A DNA stretch of 20,838 bases from a virus: IMG/VR virus record IMGVR_UViG_3300037196_000543, positions 1-20,838 of that record. The stretch is one strand, 5' to 3'. Positions within the stretch are counted from its first letter, which is position 1. Each line of letters starts with the position of its first letter. The position numbers and the translations under genes are program-made. Below are positions 1 through 10,100 of this stretch, piece by piece. The notes beneath the pieces are model-generated. The model searched no databases. It was given only the letters and a program-made list of their open reading frames with translations, and was not told where the DNA came from.

Positions 1-113
1 GTGAAGTTGGCCGCCTTCTTGTTTACCCAGCTTTCAAACGCAACTTTCTGGCTGTGAGACAAATGGCCCAGGAAATTGAAAGGAGGTCCGATGTTTGCAT
101 ACGAATTCGACAA
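1..113 (-). CDS. 5' part of a hypothetical protein, runs off the left edge
   Basis: The first 37 codons of a gene that leaves the window on the left. The start is a TTG at 113-111, with GGAGG five bases upstream (121-117 region), just behind the TAA of the neighbouring 740-residue gene (127-125). The peptide begins MSNSYANIGPPFNFLG and continues with HSQKVAFESWVNKKAANF, a natural composition. The other two minus frames are interrupted in this stretch. It sits last in the left-hand structural operon with an 11-base gap, so a virion or tail-associated protein is the likeliest role (inference from context only). A plus-strand reading (3-140) is also open but looks less protein-like. Confidence 0.6.
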   Translation of the reverse strand, partial: MSNSYANIGPPFNFLGHLSHSQKVAFESWVNKKAANF

Positions 114-124
114 TCAAGCCTCCA

Positions 125-2347
125 TTACCCAACGAAATAGCTGACCGTTACCGAGAAATAGTAGAAGAAGCTGCGGGTAGTGCCATTGTCTACAGTGGTC
201 ACTTGGAATCCGACACCGAAGGAAGAATCATTGACGATTGCCGGCGTGAGTGCTGCACCCCACATGTCATTTCCTCCGCCAAATCCCACCACTGTTGGAG
301 AACTCTGATTGTAGAGGCCAGGGTTCTTGGCGGTGCCAATTATGCTTCCCCGATAGAACAGAGCCACTCCTGTGAGAATACCATCTCCAGCATTCTGGCC
401 TTGCCAATCCACACTTGCCGATACACCGTAGATGGTCGCATTAGAGGGTACTCCGAGCCCAAAGCCATAGGCTCTGATGTAGTCAGTAACTGTGCCTCCG
501 CCGACACCTCCCTTTGTACGGAGCGCATTGGCTCCTTGGAAGTTGTTGTACTCGTACTGCGAGGTGTTGTATGTGAGAGAAGCAGAATTGGGATAGGTCG
601 TACCCGCTTTGTTCAGTACAGTTACACTTACGACGGTTATGGGCACGTTGCCTCCGTAGTAAGTGAAATTTGAGTGTGTAACAAAGCTGGTTCCATACAG
701 ATAGGTGACTGGTCCAGAGATAGTGACATTCAAGTTGGAGACAACCGTACTGCTGACATTCACCACCGGAGTGGCTACAGCCGTCCATCCAGTGATCCAA
801 GCATTCCCAGTGCCACCCATCACTGGAGTGGCTGTCACTACAGCAGAGCCAAAGTGGGAATCAAACGTGAGAACACAGGTCGTTCCATTTTGCAGCGGAG
901 GCAATGGCTTGACCAGGGAAATAGTGAACGTCACCGGACTGCCATCAGCTGCCACTGATGTGGGACTGACGTTTGGAGATGCTCCTATTCCTGGATTTAC
1001 CAGCCAGTCAACTTCAATTCCTAAACTCTGACCTCCGCCTTGACTTGTAACTTGGAACATATCGGCAAATCCGGATCTATACCAAGCCAGGTCGTCCTGT
1101 GTAATGGTGATGTTGGTCTTTGCCACATTGGGATCAGAGGAGTTGCCATTGTAGTACAGGCCGACAGACCCTGATACGGGATACGTGAAACTCAACTTGC
1201 CTGAATAGCTTCCGTTGTCTCCGGTTGCATTCAACATCCCTGGTGGTGGATTGGTTGGAGATGCTCCGTTGAAACTGGGAAGAACGAAGTCCGTTCCGCT
1301 AGATGTGCTGTTCGTGAGGAACACATATCCAGTGGAGCCTTCCAACAAGCCCAAATAGGGACGAGTGTTGTAACTAATCCCCTGAACTTGGACATTGATT
1401 GTTGCTGAAGATCCTACCACATAGGGACCCTGGCTGGTTGGAGTCAAAACCAAATTGCCATTAATGGCGCCAGGAGGAGCAGGAACGATGGTGGAAGCAA
1501 CTGGAAGGATCAGAGATCTGGCTCCAGTTCCGTAGAAGAGGTCGAACTGGCATTGAGAAGCACCAGAAGCGAAGCAGATTTCAAACGGATAGACACCTGC
1601 AGTCGGGAAGTTGACCACAAAATTATCGGTCTGATTGTATGGATAGACCGAAGGAGGACCTGTAAGACCAGAATCTCCAAGCAATGGACTGTATCCCTTG
1701 ATCGGAGTTGTGATCATGCCATTGAATCCCTGACGACCTGAGACGTACGAAGCACCCTGAATGGCGATAATGCAGGTAGAGTTCAGGACCGCCATTAGAT
1801 TCATGTTGCCTGCGGACCCAACTACAAAGTTACCAGTGAGACACACCAGAGAAGGATAACTGGCGATGGTTTGATCACCACCATATCCACCGGCTGAAGT
1901 AACAATGTTGCTGACAAACGGATTGGCTTGGTTGCCAATTGCGTGAGGATCTCCTGAAAACAAGCTCTGTGGGAATGTATTGAACATCAAGCCGCTGATG
2001 CCGGACGCCACTGCGTTTCCAAAGTTACCGGCTGTCAATCCTGATGGGAAATTTGCGTTGTAGTTGGCTGTGTTCACATACGCAGTGACCGGAGTGACAG
2101 CGATTGGACCATTGGTGGCTTGCCAGACCACATTGACAGCATTGGACGTCAGACCAACACGAGAGATGGTAGCCTGAATGCTATCAACACCTGCTAATGT
2201 GCCGATGTCAACAATTGTTCCAGTTCCAGATCCTGTAGTTCCGGATCCTGATCCAGAAGTAGTGGAAGTATCGACAGAAATGGAGCCAGTTCTAGGACTC
2301 CCTCCTCCCGATGGTGTAATGGTATAGTTGACTGTCTCTCTCGGCAT
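125..2347 (-). CDS. Large beta-rich tail/adhesion protein (740 aa)
   Basis: Probable virion surface or tail-fibre-associated protein. The chosen start is ATG at 2347-2345: GAGG lies 6 bases upstream and the TGA of the preceding gene is at 2358-2356, giving an 8-base gap. A TTG at 2359 would add four residues. Residues about 10-50 are a Gly/Ser/Thr-rich linker. A middle segment (around residues 150-280) contains VNFPTAGVYPFEICF, which resembles the PA14-like pattern of a beta-sandwich with an aGvYp core. The last 130 residues carry YGFGLGVPSNATIYGV, then VDWQ...ALFYRG, GGGNDMWGAALTPAIVN and SFGVGFQV...VTVSYFVG. This is the beta domain (FGF-IPs-A-I-G ... W-lt-in-tFGv ... itVyY) common at the C-terminus of phage tail proteins. 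No signal peptide. Exact role unknown; an adsorption role is inferred from composition and neighbours. Confidence 0.8.
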   Translation of the reverse strand: MPRETVNYTITPSGGGSPRTGSISVDTSTTSGSGSGTTGSGTGTIVDIGTLAGVDSIQATISRVGLTSNAVNVVWQATNGPIAVTPVTAYVNTANYNANFPSGLTAGNFGNAVASGISGLMFNTFPQSLFSGDPHAIGNQANPFVSNIVTSAGGYGGDQTIASYPSLVCLTGNFVVGSAGNMNLMAVLNSTCIIAIQGASYVSGRQGFNGMITTPIKGYSPLLGDSGLTGPPSVYPYNQTDNFVVNFPTAGVYPFEICFASGASQCQFDLFYGTGARSLILPVASTIVPAPPGAINGNLVLTPTSQGPYVVGSSATINVQVQGISYNTRPYLGLLEGSTGYVFLTNSTSSGTDFVLPSFNGASPTNPPPGMLNATGDNGSYSGKLSFTYPVSGSVGLYYNGNSSDPNVAKTNITITQDDLAWYRSGFADMFQVTSQGGGQSLGIEVDWLVNPGIGASPNVSPTSVAADGSPVTFTISLVKPLPPLQNGTTCVLTFDSHFGSAVVTATPVMGGTGNAWITGWTAVATPVVNVSSTVVSNLNVTISGPVTYLYGTSFVTHSNFTYYGGNVPITVVSVTVLNKAGTTYPNSASLTYNTSQYEYNNFQGANALRTKGGVGGGTVTDYIRAYGFGLGVPSNATIYGVSASVDWQGQNAGDGILTGVALFYRGSIIGTAKNPGLYNQSSPTVVGFGGGNDMWGAALTPAIVNDSSFGVGFQVTTVDNGTTRSFFYYFSVTVSYFVG

Positions 2348-2355
2348 TTCAGTCC

Positions 2356-5300
2356 TCAACCCGCGTAGTAAGTTGGAATGGAGCCACTTGCAGGTACCAA
2401 GTAGATCGCTTCACTCGTGTACTGCAGCCACTGAAAAGTGACCGATTTTGAAATTCCCTTGTCAGTCACTGACACGGTTATGTTGTTGCTTCCCGTTGAG
2501 CCAACTAATGACCCGGTCAGTTGAATCAGAGCCACCGCACTGCCTGAAGATCCAGTTACAGATGTTACAGTTGCCGAAACTCCTGGTACTGAAGTGGATG
2601 CTGAAATAGTGCTAGTTGAAGTAGAAATCACTCCAGTTGCAACCACATAGAACGACATGTTCGGACGAGGACTGACTGAACTGATGTTACCAGCATCCAC
2701 TCCTCCTACGAATCCACTTGGAGATCCTCCTGCAACATAGTCCGGCCCTGACACCAGATGCAAGTTAGAAGCTACAGTCAGAGACAAGGTCCTTGTGACA
2801 TAGGCTGTGGTAGAATCTGTCAGCCGGAAAGTGAAGCTGTATGTTCCAACCGCAGTCGAAGTGCCTGTGATAGCTCCAGTCGAAGCATTCAGATTCATGC
2901 CAATTGAAGACAAAGAAGCTGCTGAGGAAGGATCAATCGACCAAGAATAAGCTCCCACACCGCCAGTTCCAGTCAGAGTGGCGGCGCTGTAAGCCACTCC
3001 TGCTGTTGAGTTAGGAAGTGAAGAAGTGGTAATGACCAGAGTCGTATTCTGAACCCTGATGCTGAGAGTGGCTGAAACCCCGGTGTCTCCAGTGTATCCA
3101 GGGACTCCAGACAAAGCCGCATTCAAACTGTCAGTGGCCGTCACAGTAAAGGTCGAAGTGCCAGTTGCAGAAGGAGTTCCAGATATCACTCCTCCAGAAC
3201 TCAGAGTCAGCCCAGTTGGGAGACTTCCAGAAGTGAGAGCCCAGCTAACAATCGGAGGATTGTTGGTGGTGGCCGCCAGGGTAGTGCTGTAAGTGCCTCC
3301 AGCAATTCCATCCGGTACAGCAATGGTTGTAACCTTGACCGATGACACAGTCGTGAAAGGAACAGGACCCGTGAAATTCTGTCCTAGGCTGTCCTGCACC
3401 ATGAAGGTGTAGTTGGCCGCCGTGAGAACTAGGTCACAAGTTCCCGAAAGTCCACCGTTGTAAGTGTATCCACTTCCACGAGTCATCTGTAAATAGTTGG
3501 GAAATGCAGGTACTCCCGTGTAGTTCCAGGTATAGGGTGGGGTGCCTCCTAGAGCACCTAGAGTTCCAATGTATCCCTGTCCACCATAGGGAGCACGAGT
3601 GATCGGACCAACACCAGAAATATCAATTGACATGGTGTTAACAGTAACTGAAATCGTAAACACCTTTGAGGTTGTGACACTAAGGCTATCAACAACCTGA
3701 ATCGTCACAGATTGAGGTCCTGACAATGTTGCCGGCCCAAGGCCACTGATAGCACCACTTGAATCCATTGTGATTCCTGCAGGGAATCCTCCTGCAATCA
3801 CTGACCAAGTGTATCCTAGACCAGATCCTCCACGAGCCGACATCTGAGCATTGTAGTAAGCCGATTGTGTTACGCTTGGAAGAGGAGAAGTGTTAATAAT
3901 GATCAGAGAGTCATTCAGAGTGATCGGCAGGGAAGTAGTTGCCTTCACCCCTCTCGAGTCTGTGAGCGTGATCCCCAGAGTGCTCGAGAAAGCCGTGAGT
4001 GCTGTTGTTCCAGAGATAATTCCATTGGGGATCGCAACCGGCAACGATGAAGTTGAAGGTGTGAATCCTGAAGGAAGACTTCCACTGGTCAGTGCCCAAG
4101 TGTACGGTCCGACTCCTCCAACTCCCTGCAAAGCATCACTGTATGCGATAGACGGGAAGATCTGATCAAGATAACCTGTGAGGATCGCCAGAGGAGTGAC
4201 ATACTTGGAAACGAATCTCTTGTAGAGGAACCCAACCGCCCCGGTTGTCGCTATGACCTTGAACCAGACATCAAAGTATCCGGATTCCGTAGTCGTTCCC
4301 GCGACCGTCACTTGTGTTGGAGTCACGCTGTTGACCACTGCTGTGATTCCAACAGGGAGCCGTCCTGCAACGATGGACACCGAAGACAAAGTTCTGTCGG
4401 CTTGAATTGACCCAGAATACGGAAGCTGAATGGTGCAATAGGGACTTCTGGGATCACCAAGATTATCGGTCAAAATCACCACACCAGCATAGTTGTTCCA
4501 AGTGATCGTGACTGTTCCAGTAGTCACATTGGCAACTATGTAGTTCAGGACTGTCGAATAGACATTGGTGGAAGTGAGGTATCCATAGATCAATCCAGAA
4601 CTTGAATCCAATGACAAGCCGCCCGGCAGGAAAGATCCAGTTGCCAGCGAAACTGTGCAACCTGCTCCTTTGCCGAACGATGGTGAGTTGAAGAAGGGCT
4701 TCAGTGGATTCAGGGTTACTAGATTTCCGACTAGATACGGAATAGCTGAAGAACTCAAGTTTCCACCCACAACCGCCAAAGTTGCGCTGTTGGAGTTCTC
4801 CACTGTGTACTCATGGCTGACAGTTGCCACCTGATTTCCTGCAGCGAGAATTGGAACCGAAGTCGTTCCATTGGCACTGCCGAAGAAACTGGGAGAAACT
4901 ATCTGCTGGAAGACCAAGTCTCCGCTCGTCAGAGTGATGCTGATTCCGTTTGCCGAAGTTGCTGAGTACGAACCCAGGGTCAACCCAGACAAGTTCGAAG
5001 AATCGAGGGGAAGAGAAACTGTCGTTGTTGTATCCCCTGATTCCCAAAGATGGTCAACAATCGGATTGTACAATCCAACATTGGCAACCTGAAGACCGAC
5101 CGTGTAATTGACACTTAGGTTTTCGGTGTGGGAAGCAGAGTCAGTAACCAAGAAAGATAGGGTCTGAATTCCAATTTTATCAACTGTTGGAGTCAGAAGA
5201 AATTCCCAACGACCGTCAATCAAGGATCCGGAAGATGTGATACCGGCTCCGTCAGTCATGACTACAGTGTAAGGTCCAACTCCACCAAAGATTCCCAATC

Positions 5301-7176
5301 CGATTCTGAACGTCTCTCCAGCAAAGACTACTGGCAACTGAGAAGGATCCAAAGTCAAAGTGGCAGGAAGAAGATCGATACCAAAGTACTGCATGGCAAC
5401 GGCTCCAATGGCATCAGCCACTTGAATCGTTACAAAGAACGGTGTCGTGAAATCAATTGTGGAGTTGTTTGTGGTCGGATATCCGCTTATGAGACCGGCA
5501 GAATTCACGATCACATTGTTGGGCAAACCACCAACTGAACCTGGAGTAACTGACCAAGTGAACGGCGCAATGCCTCCTGTATTCAGCATCTGGTAGGAAT
5601 AGCTCGCCATCACTTGTGCTGAAGGCAAGTAGACATTTCCGTTGATGATGGGAAGACCAGTTGTGTTGATCGCCAGGTTGCTACGAACAGCGACGTCTAC
5701 AACAATAGTATCGATGAATTCCGGGTTGCTGCTGTCACTCACTGAGAAGGTACACTGGTAGATTCCCAGAACCATCGGAGTTCCTGTTAGCGTTCCATCA
5801 ATTGAAAACTTGAGACCATAGGGAAGATCTGCAGCGTACCAGCTGTAAGGAGCGATTCCTCCAGAAGCCGTGAAGCTGATTTCATCCATCGGTAGACCAG
5901 CAATCACATCAATTTCAGGAGTCGTTCCTACCGCATTCACCAAAGGAAGATTGGAAGAATTGATGACTACTGGAGAACTGCTGGAAGTTGCCGCTGTGAG
6001 AGCAGGTGTGATATCCATCAGATCCTGCACCTGAGGTCTTCCAATGAGCGGAAAGACATCTGCTGCCATGGTGCCCAGGATTGAACTGGCGTTCTGGTAG
6101 CGAGACAATGCCACCAGCAGCTTCAATTCATTGGTCACCGTGTCGCGAACCAAAGATCTCATGATCACAGCATAAGGTTCGGGAACTCCTCCAGCCAGAG
6201 CGTCTGTGATCTCGAAGCCGGTGGTGCCATACATGCCCACCGTTCCCGTGATGATTTCTGACGAGGCCTGAGTTGGAACCCAAACTGAATTGCTGACAAA
6301 GATCGATTTGGTGATGGACCGGCGAAGTTGAACTGCCGGCGAGGCAGTCGAGTAGTCATTCTGGACTTCAACTGAAAACGTGACCGCACCAGAATTGCCA
6401 AAGATATGGCTGACCGTCTGTACACTGATGGGAAGCCAGGCAGTTGCCCCTGTTGAGAATACCAGACGCCACTGAGATGCACCAGTGTAAGTGCCAGATA
6501 ATGAAATGAGAACTGGCTGGTTGATCTGAGCCGTGGTTAGGTCAACTGCCACCGAACTGTCAGTGAAGACGCTTGGAAAACTGAGGTAGTTTGTCCATCC
6601 AGGAGCATCGGCATAGTCCGGATCAGCCGACAGGGCCTGCATCTTGACACTGTATCCGTCCAAGGTTACAGTCGTCCGGAAAGAACGTGAACTGAGGGTT
6701 CCTCCAAACTCCAAACCTGTGGGAAGATTTCCTCCCACCGACTGAAGTAGAGGATCAGTGGGATTAGAAGCCGCGATCAGCCAGATATTCCAGTCATTGT
6801 AAACGGAGTATCCACCGTTGACTGCAGCAGGATTCCAAGCCAGTGTCAGAGTGAGATCCTCTTCAATATATCCCAAAGTGATGGCATCCTGAAGAGGAGT
6901 TGGATTAATGGCGAGGCTGATGGTTGTTGTGGCTGTCTCTGCGGTCGGAGTAGTGGAATCTACGACTGAAAATGCCACTGAGTACGGTCCAATGGCCGAC
7001 AACGATGGAGTTCCAGTGATCGCTCCGGTAGCAGTATTGAGCACCAGTCCATTCGGGAGACCTGCTGCACTGTATGTGTACGGAGTGATGCCTCCAGTAG
7101 CCACCACGGCATTGCTGTAAGCGATGCCTGCTGTACCACTTGGAAGAGAAGTCGTAGAGAAAACCAAAGTTGACAT
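2356..7176 (-). CDS. Giant putative-Ig repeat adhesin (about eleven He_PIG-like modules, 1606 aa)
   Basis: The protein is built from roughly eleven tandem immunoglobulin-like modules. Each has the He_PIG pattern: an aGvaYs-type strand, GGvgPYtW, LPsGLtls..G.IsGTP, and a closing FTVtvtDs strand. Clear examples start near residues 13 (SGTAGIAYS, AITGTPSLSAIGPYSV), 470 (SFTASGGIAPYSW, TLTGTPMVLGIY), 1350 (SGSLPTGLTLSSGGVISGTP) and 1420 (AGVAYSAATLTG). Such arrays are known in phage tail fibres and bacterial surface proteins, where they bind carbohydrate or act as spacers. The start is ATG 7176, with GGAG a few bases upstream and the TAG of the preceding gene at 7189-7187. The stop overlaps the ribosome-site region of the next gene. 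No signal peptide or sortase/anchor motif was seen, which favours a virion protein over a host-surface one. Function is inferred. Confidence 0.85.
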   Translation of the reverse strand: MSTLVFSTTSLPSGTAGIAYSNAVVATGGITPYTYSAAGLPNGLVLNTATGAITGTPSLSAIGPYSVAFSVVDSTTPTAETATTTISLAINPTPLQDAITLGYIEEDLTLTLAWNPAAVNGGYSVYNDWNIWLIAASNPTDPLLQSVGGNLPTGLEFGGTLSSRSFRTTVTLDGYSVKMQALSADPDYADAPGWTNYLSFPSVFTDSSVAVDLTTAQINQPVLISLSGTYTGASQWRLVFSTGATAWLPISVQTVSHIFGNSGAVTFSVEVQNDYSTASPAVQLRRSITKSIFVSNSVWVPTQASSEIITGTVGMYGTTGFEITDALAGGVPEPYAVIMRSLVRDTVTNELKLLVALSRYQNASSILGTMAADVFPLIGRPQVQDLMDITPALTAATSSSSPVVINSSNLPLVNAVGTTPEIDVIAGLPMDEISFTASGGIAPYSWYAADLPYGLKFSIDGTLTGTPMVLGIYQCTFSVSDSSNPEFIDTIVVDVAVRSNLAINTTGLPIINGNVYLPSAQVMASYSYQMLNTGGIAPFTWSVTPGSVGGLPNNVIVNSAGLISGYPTTNNSTIDFTTPFFVTIQVADAIGAVAMQYFGIDLLPATLTLDPSQLPVVFAGETFRIGLGIFGGVGPYTVVMTDGAGITSSGSLIDGRWEFLLTPTVDKIGIQTLSFLVTDSASHTENLSVNYTVGLQVANVGLYNPIVDHLWESGDTTTTVSLPLDSSNLSGLTLGSYSATSANGISITLTSGDLVFQQIVSPSFFGSANGTTSVPILAAGNQVATVSHEYTVENSNSATLAVVGGNLSSSAIPYLVGNLVTLNPLKPFFNSPSFGKGAGCTVSLATGSFLPGGLSLDSSSGLIYGYLTSTNVYSTVLNYIVANVTTGTVTITWNNYAGVVILTDNLGDPRSPYCTIQLPYSGSIQADRTLSSVSIVAGRLPVGITAVVNSVTPTQVTVAGTTTESGYFDVWFKVIATTGAVGFLYKRFVSKYVTPLAILTGYLDQIFPSIAYSDALQGVGGVGPYTWALTSGSLPSGFTPSTSSLPVAIPNGIISGTTALTAFSSTLGITLTDSRGVKATTSLPITLNDSLIIINTSPLPSVTQSAYYNAQMSARGGSGLGYTWSVIAGGFPAGITMDSSGAISGLGPATLSGPQSVTIQVVDSLSVTTSKVFTISVTVNTMSIDISGVGPITRAPYGGQGYIGTLGALGGTPPYTWNYTGVPAFPNYLQMTRGSGYTYNGGLSGTCDLVLTAANYTFMVQDSLGQNFTGPVPFTTVSSVKVTTIAVPDGIAGGTYSTTLAATTNNPPIVSWALTSGSLPTGLTLSSGGVISGTPSATGTSTFTVTATDSLNAALSGVPGYTGDTGVSATLSIRVQNTTLVITTSSLPNSTAGVAYSAATLTGTGGVGAYSWSIDPSSAASLSSIGMNLNASTGAITGTSTAVGTYSFTFRLTDSTTAYVTRTLSLTVASNLHLVSGPDYVAGGSPSGFVGGVDAGNISSVSPRPNMSFYVVATGVISTSTSTISASTSVPGVSATVTSVTGSSGSAVALIQLTGSLVGSTGSNNITVSVTDKGISKSVTFQWLQYTSEAIYLVPASGSIPTYYAG

Positions 7177-7186
7177 GCCTGCTCCG

Positions 7187-10100
7187 CTAACCTAGACTTG
7201 GAACTGCCGCTGAAGAAGAATCTGTGATGATGATGCCTCCAGCAAATGAATCAGTCCCTGATGTGGGATACTGCAGCACCGACATCGTGTTCAGGGATGC
7301 CTGACCTCCTGATGAGAAATCAGGACTGCAAACGATTGAAGAACTAATACCCGCAGTCGCCACAAGGATAGAACTCGTAATCCCTGTTTCTCTCAAAGGT
7401 GAGTGAGTTTCCAAAACCAGTGAACTGCCATACTGCATCGCGTAAAATGGACCTGCTACTCCAGTGCAAGCTAGATCTACTGCTGAAGAAGTCATCTGAG
7501 ATCCAGAAAGGATGATTCCTTGCGTTCCTTCGCTCAGGTTGATCAAACCTTGATGCATCTCAACACTGCTCTGATCAAAAGAGCCAGCTGTAACATTATT
7601 CACGAAGTTGCAGTCTACGAACTCAATATCTGAATCGACACCCTGCACTGCCCCGTTGATGAATCCCTGGAATGTGAAACCACTGAACACCACACGTGAG
7701 TCATTCACATAGAAAGCAGAGACTTCTCCATCTCCATAGCTGACACCTGTACCATCAATTACCGCACCAGGACCCAGGATAGTGAGAGATCCCTCTTCTT
7801 GTATTGAGTATCCTATGATTCCCAGAGCGTAGTATTTGTTAGCACGGATGGAAGAATCACCACCCAAATTCGCAATTTCCAATGAGGAATAGCTGGACAG
7901 AAGGTACGGAATTGGTGCTCCGGTAGTTGTCACGGGAGCCGCAACATTCAAGATCACTTTATGCAGCAAGATTGGAGGAAGAGTTGCCAGCGCGGCCTGG
8001 ATGGTCATCATCGGAGTAGTGAGTGACAAACCATCGTTAGAGTCCTTGCCAACTACTCCGTTCACATACAGATTCACTGGAGAAGATGTCGTGGTGGCAT
8101 ATACCGATCCCGACGTGACAGTTGGGCCATGAACCGCGAATCCAACATGAGGAAGAATCTGTGTGAATCCTCTTGTTGATGGAAGACTCAGTTGAATCGT
8201 CATGCGCTTGTCGTCGGCAAGGGACTGAATGAAGTCGTTGGTATACACCGGGACTTCGAAGACATTTTCTACGTTGTTGTACAGCTTTGATTCATAGTTC
8301 GAATCAAAGTAAGATGAAACCGGCTGATTGATCAAGTCGGTATCGTTCCAAGAACTGCCAGTGGGAAGTGAGGTAACGATGGGGAGCTCTCTGTTGTAGG
8401 GATATACATCCTTGATTCCCACCAAAGGAGCCGCGCCTGTTCCATTCGTGGTGACCAGAGCACAGTCCTGGGTGTAGATCACATCGTAATTCCGGTTGGC
8501 AACTCCCTCTCCCTGATAGGGAACAATCAGTGTTGACAACATCAACTGAGCATCTGCTCTGAAAGCCGGAAGAATTGCTCCAGTCATGAAGAATCCCTGT
8601 ACTTCGAGATTCACCGTGGCCGGAATGGTGATAGTCAGCAAGCCATTGTTGGTGAACTGCACTGAAGTAATCGGAACCGCTGTGAGAGTGCCCGAGCCGC
8701 CGTCTACCCAGACATATCTGAGGACGTCATTTCCCGAGATTCCCTTCAACACGCAGTTCGTAACTGCTGCCACGATTATGTTGTTGACGCCTGAGTAGAA
8801 CTTCTTAGACACCACCTGAACGCGGGTGTCCATCAGATAGGTGCCAGTGGTGTCAGCATAGGTGCCAAAGAGAACGGTCTCTTCAATCGCCACAATCCCT
8901 CTGACCGCTGCATTGTACACGAGTTGGGCAGTGTTGGCACAAAGAACTGTGATCTGTAATGGATCAATCATGTTTCCGAGGATAGTGACTGCCATCATGT
9001 TCACTGGAGCAGAGGCTGTAGTCGCGAGGGCAACTGAGAATGGAGCTATCATGCTTCCAGCATCATTCACGCTGACGATGTGCAATCCCTTTAGATTTGT
9101 GTTAGCCTGACTGCTGGGAATGGCCAGAGTTGTGTAGCTGCCTCCCAGAGTAACTCCGAAAATTGTGGATGTAGGCACAGTCACAGTGTTATTGATGACG
9201 AAAGTGAGAAGAGTTCCGCTGGTAGAAACTGACACCACATGGTACAACTGACCAGAGATAGCATTCCAGGCTGTGATCTGGGAAGCCAGCCAAGTTGTTG
9301 GGACCGGATTGGGAATGCTTACTGTGGTGGTTGGTCCTGAATTGGAAGCAACAACAACTCCAGGAATGAGATTGAGAGTAGCTCTGACTCCAAATACCTT
9401 GTTGCTGTACTCGTTGTTGATTACAGTCAGGTTACCATCTGCAGATGAGGAGTTTTCATACTCCGAAACTCCAAACACAGGCAAGCTCTTGCCGCTCGCT
9501 GTGTCAAGAAGGGTTCCACCATAGACCTGTGTGGGAATTTGTCCCAAGTCAAATCCAGATCCCTTTGCATAGCTGATTCCGAGAGTCACATACAGAGGAT
9601 TGGCACCGGGATCAAAAGAAGTCCCTGCGACATTCTGAACAATCGTGATTGTGACAGTTTGCGGATTTGTTAGGTTCAACCCTGCAATGCTGACCTGGCC
9701 CTGCATGAGAAAGACTGGATTCTTGATGTTGTTGATATTGTCGTTGACCAGAGCCATGACCTGCACAAACTCAATAGTGCCAACTGAGGGAGCGACAGTG
9801 AGTGAGAATGCATCGCCCTGAACCCAAGGTCCTCCAATGATTCCAGCAACATTCTTGCTGTTGATGGAGACCTGTTGAGTTAGATAGTACAACCGATTGT
9901 CAGCGCAGAAACCGTTCATGTAGCCATCAAAGGTGCCCAGACGCAGAGTGTTTGCAATTCCTGTCTGAGCCACTGAGATGTCATAGGTCACCTGAGATCC
10001 CAAAGAATTGACTGGCGGAATCAGACTGGTTCCTCTGCCGACTGCCTGCCGAGACTCTCCTGTGATGAGATCAACAAATCCTTTCCTGAGGACGTTGTCG

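Noticed and set aside
95-673. 192-aa plus-strand frame opposite the 740-aa gene
   Set aside because: It is antisense to a clear beta-rich protein with family-like C-terminal motifs; its own residues (Cys/Ser/Arg-rich, no domain) look like a shadow.
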